31,089 nt of DNA from JAWXVE01 sp044425555 (GTDB lineage: Bacteria > Bacillota > Clostridia > Lachnospirales > Lachnospiraceae). The notes beneath the pieces are model-generated. The model saw nothing but the letters and a program-made list of their open reading frames with translations, was not told the origin of the DNA and made no database searches. Position 1 is the first letter of the stretch; every line of letters starts with the position of its first letter. The translations under genes and the position numbers were made by a program. Below, in pieces: positions 6,378-14,857 of the stretch. The stretch covers positions 1-31,089 of the forward strand of contig JAWXVF010000015.1 of assembly GCA_044425555.1 (NCBI GenBank). The letters are read 5' to 3'.

Positions 6378-8549
6378 TTATCCTTGATTTGCTTTCTGTA
6401 TCTTCATAGTTAAAGCAATTCTCTTTTTCGCTTCTTCTACACTCATAATCTGCACTTCTACAATATCACCGATTTTTACTACCTCTAATGGGTGCTTAAT
6501 AAAGCGATTGGTGATCTGTGAAATATGTACTAATCCATCTTGATGAACACCTATGTCTACAAATACACCAAAATCAATTACATTACGAACCGTTCCTTTT
6601 AGAATCATTCCAGGTTTTAAATCTTTCATTTCTAAAATATCACTTCGTAAAATTGGTGCTGGCATATCTTCTCTTGGATCTCTTGCAGGCTTTTCTAGTT
6701 CTTTTACAATATCTGTTAATGTAATCTCTCCGATTTCAAGTTCAGTAGATAATTTTTTCTTATCTATATTTTTTCCAATTTCTGTGTTTTGTTGCTTCTT
6801 ATGGGCTTCTTTTAAATCTTCTATGGTAAAATTCAATTTTTCTAATAATTTCATAGTAGCATCATACGATTCCGGATGCACACTGGTTGCATCTAGTGGA
6901 TTGGTACCATCTTGAATTCTCATAAATCCTGCACATTGTTCAAATGCCTTTGGTCCTAATTTTGCTACCTTTAGTAATTGTTTACGATTGGTAAAACTTC
7001 CATTTGCTTCACGATACTCTACGATATTCTTAGCAATTACTTTAGTAATACCAGAAATATACTCTAATAGGGAAGAGGATGCTGTATTCAAATCTACTCC
7101 TACCTTATTTACGCACCCCTCTACTACACCACCTAGAGTTTCACTTAATTTCTTCTGATTCATATCGTGTTGATATTGTCCAACCCCAATAGATTGAGGG
7201 TCAATTTTTACTAATTCTGCAAGAGGATCTTGTAATCTCCTTGCAATAGAAGTTGCACTTCTTTGTCCCACATCAAAATTAGGGAATTCTTCTGTGGCTT
7301 TCTTACTTGCAGAATAAACAGATGCACCTGCTTCATTGACAATCACATATTCCACATGAGTGTCTAATTCCTTAATCAAATCCACAATAATCTGTTCTGA
7401 TTCTCTACTTGCTGTTCCATTCCCTACTGAAATTAAGGTGATATTATATTGTTTAATTAATTTTTTTAGTTCTCTTTTAGACTCTTCCACTTTGTTCTGA
7501 GGAGCTGTTGGATAAATCACTTTAGTATCTAATACTTTTCCTGTTTCATCCACTACTGCCAACTTACAGCCTGTACGAAACGCAGGATCCCATCCTAATA
7601 CAATTCTTCCTGTAATTGGTGGTTGTAATAATAATTGTTCTAAATTCTTTCCAAAAACAGAAATAGCTCCATCCTCTGCAATTTCAGTTAATTCATTACG
7701 AATCTCTCTTTCAATTGCAGGCGCAATTAATCTCGTATAACTATCTTCCACAATGGCTTTCAATAGAGGTGTTGTGTTAGAATTTTCTTTCTTGATCACA
7801 CTTTTTTCTAAATATCGTATGATTCGTTCTATAGGTGCTAACACTTTCACTGTTAAAATCTTCTCATTTTCTCCACGATTTAATGCAAGAATTCTATGGG
7901 AAGCCACTTTCTTAACGGGTTCTTCATATTCATAGTACATTTCAAACACAGATTCTGCTGTCCGATCTTTTGCCGTACTAGATATAGTTCCTTCCTCAAA
8001 AGTAGCATTTCTAATGTAAGTACGATAGTCCGCTTCATCGGAAATCATTTCTGCTATAATATCTTTCGCACCTTGAATGGCATCTGCTACACTTTCCACC
8101 CCTTTTTCTTCATTGATGTACACGAGTGCTTCTTCTTCAACTAGATGAGTCAACTCTTGCATCATTACTACTACCGCAAGTCCTTCTAACCCCTTTTCTT
8201 TGGCTATGCTTGCTCTCGTCTTACGTTTTGGTCGATAAGGACGATATAAATCTTCTACCACTACTAAGGTTTGTGCATTCTTAATCTTATCTCTTAATTC
8301 TTCTGTTAATTTTCCTTGTTCTTCAATGGTATGAATCACTTGTTCTTTCTTCTCTTCTAAATTTCTTAGATAAGTAAGACGTTCCCCTAATAATCGTAAT
8401 TGTTCATCATCTAATGAACCTGTCACTTCTTTACGATACCTTGCAATAAATGGTATGGTATTTCCTTCATCTATTAATTGTACTGCTGCTTCTACTTGAT
8501 ATAATTGTACTTTTAATTCTTCTTTAATCGTTTGATTAATATTCATCAT
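6378..8549 (-). CDS. tex: Tex-family RNA-binding protein with S1 domain
   Basis: Tex is a large conserved nucleic-acid-binding protein linked to transcription and RNA handling. The 723-residue product matches the family layout: an N-terminal helical region with the IPFIARYRKE signature near residue 32, a YqgF-like RNase H fold domain around 320-450 (GWDPAFRTGCKLAVVD), a helix-hairpin-helix region near 490-560 (VGVDLNTAS and ITKVIAKNIVEYR), and a C-terminal S1 domain from about 645 (GTVRNVIDFGVFVDIG). Two adjacent ATG codons are possible starts; AAAGG lies 5 bases before the first. A promoter with a 17-bp spacer sits about 30 bp upstream, so tex is the first gene of the unit that continues into tsaE and tsaB. 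Confidence 0.95.
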   Translation of the reverse strand: MMNINQTIKEELKVQLYQVEAAVQLIDEGNTIPFIARYRKEVTGSLDDEQLRLLGERLTYLRNLEEKKEQVIHTIEEQGKLTEELRDKIKNAQTLVVVEDLYRPYRPKRKTRASIAKEKGLEGLAVVVMMQELTHLVEEEALVYINEEKGVESVADAIQGAKDIIAEMISDEADYRTYIRNATFEEGTISSTAKDRTAESVFEMYYEYEEPVKKVASHRILALNRGENEKILTVKVLAPIERIIRYLEKSVIKKENSNTTPLLKAIVEDSYTRLIAPAIEREIRNELTEIAEDGAISVFGKNLEQLLLQPPITGRIVLGWDPAFRTGCKLAVVDETGKVLDTKVIYPTAPQNKVEESKRELKKLIKQYNITLISVGNGTASRESEQIIVDLIKELDTHVEYVIVNEAGASVYSASKKATEEFPNFDVGQRSATSIARRLQDPLAELVKIDPQSIGVGQYQHDMNQKKLSETLGGVVEGCVNKVGVDLNTASSSLLEYISGITKVIAKNIVEYREANGSFTNRKQLLKVAKLGPKAFEQCAGFMRIQDGTNPLDATSVHPESYDATMKLLEKLNFTIEDLKEAHKKQQNTEIGKNIDKKKLSTELEIGEITLTDIVKELEKPARDPREDMPAPILRSDILEMKDLKPGMILKGTVRNVIDFGVFVDIGVHQDGLVHISQITNRFIKHPLEVVKIGDIVEVQIMSVEEAKKRIALTMKIQKANQG

Positions 8550-8579
8550 GGTAACCTTTCTATAACTACTCTTGATTTT

Positions 8580-8608
8580 ATTATAAGGTGAATACTTCTT
8601 ATTTACAA
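8580..8608 (-). promoter_or_regulatory. Promoter of the tex-tsaE-tsaB unit
   Basis: On the minus strand TTGTAA (8603-8608) is followed by a 17-bp spacer and a perfect TATAAT (8580-8585), ending about 30 bp before the tex start codon. It lies back to back with the DUF975 gene promoter, whose -35 begins only 8 bp away on the other strand. Confidence 0.75.
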
Positions 8609-8615
8609 GAAAGAA

Positions 8616-8644
8616 TTGTATCTTTTTCTATTCAATGATATACT
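8616..8644 (+). promoter_or_regulatory. Promoter of the DUF975-type gene
   Basis: TTGTAT (8616-8621), a 17-bp spacer and TATACT (8639-8644) preceded by TGA, which makes an extended -10 element. The start codon at 8691 follows by 46 bp. The promoter's position shows that the longer open frame beginning near 8616 is not translated from its first codon. Confidence 0.7.
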
Positions 8645-8690
8645 ATTATCCATAATCGCTTACATAAACAAACAAGATTGGAGTCTCTCT

Positions 8691-9488
8691 ATGAATCAAT
8701 ACGCAACTGCAGCAGAATTAAAGTCTCTAGCACGTACACAATTAGTTGGAAACTATGGTGTATTCATCAAATCACTTTTCACTTTTCAAGCGAGTTCTAT
8801 TTTAATATCTATTATTCAGTCTCTAAGCACTCCCACCACCAACTCTTCTATCATTGCAATCATTTTATATTTCTTGATTTCATTAATTTGCACATTGATT
8901 CCATTACTTTTTATTCCAGGTATCGCTAAATTATCTTTACATATTGCAACAAAACAACCAACTTCTTACCAATTACTATTTTATGGCTTTAGCAATCAGC
9001 CCAAAAAGACGGTTTTGTTGACACTCTTTAAATACTTAATATCTTTCTTATTCCTCAGCGTACCTATCATATCAGTTTTCTATATCATTAACTTTGGTCG
9101 TGCTTTTTATTTATATTACGAATACAGAGATGATCGGTTCTATCAAATTATACTATTCTGTATAGTAAGCTTATTTCTATTACAAATTATCATTGCTATT
9201 ATAAATTTTTTCATTCTGTTTAAATTAGGATTTTTATTCTTTCTATTGGCAGATATACCTAATTGCACTGCTTGGCAAATTATAAAACTTAATCTCAGTC
9301 TTACCAAAGGTCATTGTAAACGCCTCTTTCAATTGCATATAAGTTTTTTAGGGTGGTATTTATTATGTATCTTATCCTGCGGAATCGGATTTCTTTGGTT
9401 AATACCCTGTTACAACGTAACCCTTGCTAATTTTTACCTAGATCTCTTACGTCAACGTTCTACACCATCTGTAGAACCCTCTGTATGA
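8691..9488 (+). CDS. DUF975-type multi-pass membrane protein
   Basis: This is the only convincing plus-strand gene in the window. The 265-residue product starts with ATAAELKSLARTQLVGNYG, the soluble helix that opens DUF975 proteins, which are polytopic membrane proteins of unknown function common in Firmicutes. Five or six hydrophobic helices follow, at about residues 30-50, 55-85, 110-135, 155-185 and 220-245. I set the start at the ATG at 8691, with GGAG about 8 bases upstream and the promoter at 8616-8644. An upstream in-frame extension overlaps that promoter and is rejected. The final 37 bp overlap the end of prfB on the opposite strand, so the last codons are under constraint from both genes. 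Confidence 0.85.
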   Translation: MNQYATAAELKSLARTQLVGNYGVFIKSLFTFQASSILISIIQSLSTPTTNSSIIAIILYFLISLICTLIPLLFIPGIAKLSLHIATKQPTSYQLLFYGFSNQPKKTVLLTLFKYLISFLFLSVPIISVFYIINFGRAFYLYYEYRDDRFYQIILFCIVSLFLLQIIIAIINFFILFKLGFLFFLLADIPNCTAWQIIKLNLSLTKGHCKRLFQLHISFLGWYLLCILSCGIGFLWLIPCYNVTLANFYLDLLRQRSTPSVEPSV

Positions 9489-10582
9489 AGCCACTTTAAA
9501 TAAGCATTCATAAATGGGTCGAGTTTTCCGTCTAACACACTATCTGCTTGCCCCATTTCATAATTAGTACGGTGATCTTTCACTAATGTGTATGGTTGCA
9601 AGACATAAGAACGAATTTGACTCCCCCATCCAATTTCTTTTAAATCCCCTCTAATATCTGACAATTTCTCTGCATTCATTTCTTTTTGTAATAAGAATAA
9701 TTTTGCTTTTAACATCTGCATAGCTTTATCTTTATTACTATGTTGAGACCGTTCATTTTGACATTGTACCACCACTCCTGTTGGGATATGGGTAATGCGA
9801 ATAGCAGAGGAAGTCTTATTAATATGTTGCCCCCCTGCACCACTAGCACGGTACGTATCAATGCGTAGTTCATCGTCTTGAATCTCTACTTCTATTTCCT
9901 CATTAATCTCTGGCATTACTTCTAATGATACGAAAGAAGTCTGTCTCTTCCCTTGTGCATTAAAGGGAGAGATTCGAACGAGCCTGTGAACTCCTTTTTC
10001 TGATTTTAAATAGCCGTAGGCATTTTCACCATTAATCTGAAAGGTAATCGATTTAATTCCCGCTTCTTCTCCATCAAGAGAATCTAAGACCTCAACAAAA
10101 AAACCTTTCGAATCTGCCCATCTTGTATACATGCGATATAACATACTAACCCAATCGCAACTTTCCGTCCCCCCGGCTCCTGCATTCAAACGTAAAATTG
10201 CATTATTCTCATCATATTCTTCTGATAATAATGTCTTAATTCTAAGAGATTCAAAAGCTTCTAAGAATTCTTTGTATTCTCCTTGTACTTCTTCTACTAA
10301 GAGTTCATCTTCTTCCTCATAACCCATCTGAATCAAGGTCTGCATATCCTCATATTGCTGTTCTAGGGTTTGAAAAATGAGCAAATCATCTTTCAAACCC
10401 TTTAAAAACTTCATATGATTCTGAGAAACTTGAGGATTGTCCCAAAAGTTAGGTGCCTCCATATCTCGTTCTAACTCTTCAATTTTCTTAGATTTATTCT
10501 CTAAATCTAGTGCAGATTTCATATCAATCAACGCACTTTCATAGGGTATTAATTCTGATTTTATCTGGTCTAATTCTATCAT
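9452..10582 (-). CDS. prfB: Peptide chain release factor 2
   Basis: RF2 recognises UGA and UAA stop codons and triggers peptide release. The 376-residue product has the GGQ catalytic motif (GAGGQHINKTSSAIR), the SPF-type stop-recognition motif (RISPFN), and the RF2-typical N-terminal coiled region (ELERDMEAPNFWDNP). Unlike many bacterial prfB genes, the reading frame is continuous: where the programmed frameshift with an in-frame UGA is often found, near codon 26, this gene reads ALDLE without interruption. The start lies 13 bp after the secA stop, so both genes share a transcript. Its 3' end overlaps the convergent DUF975 gene. Confidence 0.95.
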   Translation of the reverse strand: MIELDQIKSELIPYESALIDMKSALDLENKSKKIEELERDMEAPNFWDNPQVSQNHMKFLKGLKDDLLIFQTLEQQYEDMQTLIQMGYEEEDELLVEEVQGEYKEFLEAFESLRIKTLLSEEYDENNAILRLNAGAGGTESCDWVSMLYRMYTRWADSKGFFVEVLDSLDGEEAGIKSITFQINGENAYGYLKSEKGVHRLVRISPFNAQGKRQTSFVSLEVMPEINEEIEVEIQDDELRIDTYRASGAGGQHINKTSSAIRITHIPTGVVVQCQNERSQHSNKDKAMQMLKAKLFLLQKEMNAEKLSDIRGDLKEIGWGSQIRSYVLQPYTLVKDHRTNYEMGQADSVLDGKLDPFMNAYLKWLHTEGSTDGVER

Positions 10583-10595
10583 AAACGTTTAACTC

Positions 10596-13160
10596 TTACC
10601 TTCTCCCACAACATTGTTTGTATTTTTTACCACTATTACATGGGCATGGTGCATTAGGATAAATCTTTTCATCTAAACGCTTAATAGGCCCTTTTGGTAA
10701 GGTGGTGTCTTTGTTCGTTCCTGTTGCTTGTGCTACTTGTTCACGTTCTACTTTTTGTTCTATTTTAATGTGATAGAGCAAACGTATCGTATCTTCTTGA
10801 ATACTTGCTGTCATAGCATCAAACATTTCATAACCACTTAACTTATATTCTACTAAGGGATCCTTTTGTCCGTATGCCATCAAACCTATCCCTTGACGCA
10901 ATTGATCCATATCATCTATATGATCCATCCATTTTCGATCAATCACTTTTAATAAAATGACACGCTCTAATTCTCGTATAGCTTCTATATCTTTAAATTC
11001 TGCTTCTTTCGCTTCGTATAGCTTAACCGCTTCTTCTTTTAATTGGTGTTTTAGTTCATTTTTCTTCTTCACTAGAATACGCTCGGTTGTAATAGGAGCA
11101 AGGGGAATATATGGTCTAACAGAATTATTCAATTCTTGATAATCCCACTCTTCTTCTGGCGTATCATCACCAATAATGGAATCCACAGAATTCTCTATCC
11201 GTTCCACGACCATTCGATAGATTACATCTCGCATACTCTCACCATCTAATACCCGACGACGTTCAGCGTATATAATCTCTCTTTGTTCATTCATTACCTC
11301 ATCGTATTGCAATAAGTTCTTACGCATACCAAAATTGTTATTTTCTATTTTCTTCTGAGCTGATTCAATGGCATTCGTTAAAAACTTATGTTCTATCTCT
11401 TGATTCTCTGGAATTCCTAATGTATGAAACATATTGATCAATCGTTCCGAACCAAATAATCTCATTAAATCATCTTGTAAAGAAATGTAGAATTTAGATT
11501 CTCCTGGATCTCCTTGACGACCTGCACGACCTCTTAATTGGTTATCAATACGTCTTGATTCATGACGTTCTGTCCCAATTACCTTTAGCCCACCATTGGC
11601 CATAGCCGTTTCGTCTAGCTTAATATCTGTACCACGACCTGCCATGTTAGTAGCAATTGTAACAGCACCTTTTAACCCAGCATCTGCCACAATTTCTGCT
11701 TCTAATTCATGGTACTTTGCATTTAATACTTTATGGGGAATCCCTTGTTTTTTTAGAAGGGCGCTTACTTCTTCCGAACCTTCAATCGTAATCGTACCTA
11801 CTAGAACTGGTTGTCCTTTTTCATAAGACTCCTTAATAGACTCTACTACGGCATACAACTTTTCCCCACGAGTTTTATAGACAGCATCTTGAGAGTCTAT
11901 TCTTGCTACTGGTTTATTCGTTGGTATCTCTACTACGTCCATTCCATAAATATTGCGAAACTCTTTTTCTTCTGTTAATGCTGTTCCTGTCATACCACAC
12001 TTACGCTCGTATTTGTTAAAAAAATTCTGAAATGTAATATTAGCAAGCGTCTTGCTTTCTCTTTTTACTTTTACACGTTCCTTAGCTTCAATGGCTTGAT
12101 GTAAACCATCAGAATAACGTCTACCAGGCATAATACGCCCTGTAAATTCATCTACAATCATCACTTGTTCGTCTTTGACTACGTAATCTTGATCTCGAAA
12201 CATCAAATTATGTGCACGTAAAGCAAGAATCATGTTATGCTGAATCTCAAGATTCTCTGGGTCTGCTAGATTCTCAATTCCAAAACTACGTTCTACTTTT
12301 TCAATTCCTCTTTGCGTAAGAATTACATTCTTCTCTTTCTCACTAACAATGAAATCACCTGTTTCTTCTTGTTCTACTCCCATAATGGCATCAATTTTCG
12401 ATAAATCCACCATGTCCTCTCCACGTTTTAATTGTCTTGCGAACTGATCACACGCTTCATATAATCTAGTTGATTTACCACTTTGACCTGAAATAATTAA
12501 TGGAGTTCTTGCTTCATCTACTAAAACAGAGTCTACTTCATCAATGATCGCAAAGTGAAGATCTCTTAGCACAAGTTGTTCCTTATAAATTACCATATTA
12601 TCTCGTAAGCAATCAAATCCTAATTCATTGTTGGTAACGTAGGTAATATCACATTGGTAGGCTTCTCGTCTTTCTTCTGATTTCATATCATTTAAAACGA
12701 CTCCTACAGTCAAGCCTAAAAATTGATGTACTTGTCCCATCCATTCCGCATCACGTTTTGCTAAATAATCATTGACTGTTACTACGTGTACCCCATTACC
12801 AGTCAGTGCATTTAAGTATGCTGGTAATAAACAAGTCTGCGTCTTACCTTCTCCTGTTTTCATCTCAGCAATTCTACCTTGATGTAAAATAATTCCACCT
12901 AATAGTTGTACATGGTAATGCTCTGTTTGTAATACCCGTTTCGCCGCTTCTCTTACAAGAGCATACGCTTCTGGTAGCAACTCGTCTAATGTTGTGCCTT
13001 CTTGTACTTTCCCCTTAAATTCTCTTGTTTTATCCTTCATCTCTTCATCAGTTAAGTGTTGCATTGCAGGCCGAAATCCTTCAATTTGCTCTGCGATACC
13101 TTGCACTCTCTTAATCTCACGTTCACTATGAGTCCCCAAAAACTTTTCCATTAATTTCAT
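10596..13160 (-). CDS. secA: Preprotein translocase ATPase SecA
   Basis: SecA is the ATP-driven motor that pushes secretory proteins through SecYEG. The 854 residues cover the whole family layout: the N-terminal KFLGTHSEREIKR segment, Walker A MKTGEGKT near residue 100, the DEVDSVLVDEARTPLI DEAD-box region near 210, the preprotein cross-linking domain, the second motor domain with TNMAGRGTDIKL near 490 and QLRGRAGRQGDPG near 525, the helical scaffold and wing region, and a C-terminal zinc-binding tail CPCNSGKKYKQCC. A TAGGAG site lies 11 bases before the ATG. A clear promoter is about 90 bp upstream. prfB follows after 13 bp. Confidence 0.97.
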   Translation of the reverse strand: MKLMEKFLGTHSEREIKRVQGIAEQIEGFRPAMQHLTDEEMKDKTREFKGKVQEGTTLDELLPEAYALVREAAKRVLQTEHYHVQLLGGIILHQGRIAEMKTGEGKTQTCLLPAYLNALTGNGVHVVTVNDYLAKRDAEWMGQVHQFLGLTVGVVLNDMKSEERREAYQCDITYVTNNELGFDCLRDNMVIYKEQLVLRDLHFAIIDEVDSVLVDEARTPLIISGQSGKSTRLYEACDQFARQLKRGEDMVDLSKIDAIMGVEQEETGDFIVSEKEKNVILTQRGIEKVERSFGIENLADPENLEIQHNMILALRAHNLMFRDQDYVVKDEQVMIVDEFTGRIMPGRRYSDGLHQAIEAKERVKVKRESKTLANITFQNFFNKYERKCGMTGTALTEEKEFRNIYGMDVVEIPTNKPVARIDSQDAVYKTRGEKLYAVVESIKESYEKGQPVLVGTITIEGSEEVSALLKKQGIPHKVLNAKYHELEAEIVADAGLKGAVTIATNMAGRGTDIKLDETAMANGGLKVIGTERHESRRIDNQLRGRAGRQGDPGESKFYISLQDDLMRLFGSERLINMFHTLGIPENQEIEHKFLTNAIESAQKKIENNNFGMRKNLLQYDEVMNEQREIIYAERRRVLDGESMRDVIYRMVVERIENSVDSIIGDDTPEEEWDYQELNNSVRPYIPLAPITTERILVKKKNELKHQLKEEAVKLYEAKEAEFKDIEAIRELERVILLKVIDRKWMDHIDDMDQLRQGIGLMAYGQKDPLVEYKLSGYEMFDAMTASIQEDTIRLLYHIKIEQKVEREQVAQATGTNKDTTLPKGPIKRLDEKIYPNAPCPCNSGKKYKQCCGRR

Positions 13161-13247
13161 AAACCGTTTTGCTCCTATATTTTCATTTCATTATTTTATA
13201 TTCTCAGCATCTCTCTCATTGCAAAGATCTATTTTTATACTACTACT

Positions 13248-13276
13248 ATTCTAACAGAAAACCCTCAAGTATTCAA
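13248..13276 (-). promoter_or_regulatory. secA-prfB promoter
   Basis: On the minus strand TTGAAT (13271-13276) precedes a 17-bp spacer and TAGAAT (13248-13253), the latter preceded by TGT to give an extended -10. It lies between the upstream terminator and secA, leaving a 5' leader of about 80 bases. Confidence 0.7.
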
Positions 13277-13323
13277 CCATTTCAAACATCATCTCTTATA
13301 ATATAAGCATTTTATTCTAATAA

Positions 13324-13358
13324 AAATACCTTAAATGCCATCTCCATTTAAGGTATTT
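13324..13358 (-). terminator. Intrinsic terminator after the solute-binding protein gene
   Basis: A perfect 14-bp stem (AAATACCTTAAATG with CATTTAAGGTATTT) closes a 7-base loop. On the minus strand it is followed by a U-rich stretch, TTTTTATTAG. It starts 9 bp after the solute-binding protein stop codon and insulates secA from that unit. Confidence 0.9.
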
Positions 13359-13367
13359 AATATCATC

Positions 13368-14732
13368 TTATTCAGTTGCACTCTTCTGTGCCTCAATTAA
13401 ATCAAGTACTTCTTGCACTGTATTCGCTATATCCACATAACCCAATACAATGTTAGCCATTTCATTAAAAATAGGTGCTCTACACACTTCTGGGTTTGGA
13501 ACCAAATCTTGTACAGCTCCTGTAATACCAGTAGCACCTGCTGTCATAATAATTGCATCTTTACTCAGAGAAGAAAGTTCCTCCCCTTCCACAACCACTG
13601 AATTTTTCAGTGCCGTAACTGCTATGGTTCCAAATTTAGCTACTACTGCATCAGAAGTCATATAAGATACAAAGTCTACTACAGCTGCACGTTTTTCAGG
13701 ATCATCCCAAGCTTTCCTTGTAATGTACCAACCAGACGACAAACCTCCAATAATATCTGTCGCTTTGCGTTCCCCCTTTCCTGGAACGTATGTCACTGTA
13801 AAATCTTCCACATAATCTGTTGCTTTTTCAATACTACCTAACTTCCATGATCCATCAATCAAAAAAGCCGCCTTCCCATCTACAAACATATTAAATACTT
13901 CATCGCTTGAAGCCGATAATGCATTGTTAGCAAAATATCCTCTTTCATATAAATTTTTGATTTCGCTCAATCCTTCAATCCAAGCTACTCCCTGTTCATC
14001 TTCTATAGACGTAGGTAATATACAATGATTTTCAGGAGATAATTGATTGTAAATTGCAAATTCAAACCAGTAATGTGGTTCTTTCACTAACGAAGCCGCA
14101 ATAGGTGTATAACCCACTTTTTTAATCGCTTCACAATCTATTAAAAATTGTTCCCATGTGTAATCACTTCCTGGAACTTCAATACCAACTTCTTCTAAGA
14201 CTTTTTTATTAACGAAGAGACCTTCCCAATATCCATTTACAGGAATTGCATACTTTAAACCATCTGATGGTGCTGGTAAAATCATATCTTCTTTCATATT
14301 AGCTGCATATTCTGGATACTCACGTCGAATCTCATCTATGCTCACCACCTTATTAGCACTTACAAAAGCATCAGAGTCGTTTCCATTAAAGTAAAATAGT
14401 ACATCAGGCTCTACTCCTAATTCAAAATCTGTAATTACTCGTTTACGAAATACTTCATCTGATGTCGCAGAGGAATCATTCACTTTATTCCCTGTTGCAA
14501 GCTCCCATTCTGCCACAGAATCCAAATAATTCTGAGCATTTCCATCTTTACCAGCAAAAGTAGATACTACACTAATGGTAACCAATTCTCCTTGTTGTCC
14601 TCCTACAAATTCAACAACTTCCTCTTGCTTTTGGTCCGTTACACTTCCTAGTGTCGGTATATCTGAAACAGCACACGCTACAGTAGATAACACCATAAAA
14701 GAACCTATCAATACAGCAACTAGTCTCTTCAT
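13368..14732 (-). CDS. ABC-type sugar-binding lipoprotein (family 1 solute-binding protein)
   Basis: This 454-residue protein is an extracellular solute-binding protein of the family that feeds carbohydrate ABC importers. It starts with a lipoprotein signal peptide (RLVAVLIGSFMVLS) and a lipobox ending in TVAC, so the mature protein is anchored through Cys20. The mature part has the features of this family: a WEQFLIDCEAIKKVGYTPIA region, a FVDGKAAFLIDGSW segment, and aromatic residues likely to line a sugar pocket (YWFEFAIY). No permease or ATPase gene lies beside it. It follows a LytS-type sensor kinase gene and is closed by a strong terminator, so these two are the whole local unit. It could supply a remote importer, present ligand to the kinase, or both. 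GGGAGGGG lies 2 bases before the ATG. Confidence 0.88.
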   Translation of the reverse strand: MKRLVAVLIGSFMVLSTVACAVSDIPTLGSVTDQKQEEVVEFVGGQQGELVTISVVSTFAGKDGNAQNYLDSVAEWELATGNKVNDSSATSDEVFRKRVITDFELGVEPDVLFYFNGNDSDAFVSANKVVSIDEIRREYPEYAANMKEDMILPAPSDGLKYAIPVNGYWEGLFVNKKVLEEVGIEVPGSDYTWEQFLIDCEAIKKVGYTPIAASLVKEPHYWFEFAIYNQLSPENHCILPTSIEDEQGVAWIEGLSEIKNLYERGYFANNALSASSDEVFNMFVDGKAAFLIDGSWKLGSIEKATDYVEDFTVTYVPGKGERKATDIIGGLSSGWYITRKAWDDPEKRAAVVDFVSYMTSDAVVAKFGTIAVTALKNSVVVEGEELSSLSKDAIIMTAGATGITGAVQDLVPNPEVCRAPIFNEMANIVLGYVDIANTVQEVLDLIEAQKSATE

Positions 14733-14772
14733 AACCCCTCCCTATTTTCCTTACTATTTTTTCTAACCTAAT

Positions 14773-14847
14773 CTTATAACATTTACCGATAAATCAAAAT
14801 TGCTACTATTGTTAATATTTGTTTTTATTTGTTTTTAATTGATTTTT
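14773..14847 (-). promoter_or_regulatory. Candidate regulated promoter of the solute-binding protein gene
   Basis: In the 125-bp gap between the sensor kinase and solute-binding genes, the minus strand has an extended -10, TGTTATAAG (-10 hexamer at 14773-14778), without a recognisable -35. About 40 bp upstream, two exact copies of ATTTGTTTTT (plus strand, 14817-14836) and a weaker third copy (to 14847) are repeated at a 10-bp period. An extended -10 lacking a -35, with helically phased repeats upstream, fits an activator-dependent promoter. This is inference from layout. Confidence 0.35.
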
Positions 14848-14857
14848 ACTGTTGTAT

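Noticed and set aside
6553..6915. Plus-strand open frame of 120 codons opposite tex
   Set aside because: It is serine-rich shadow coding opposite the conserved S1 domain of tex, without a ribosome site.
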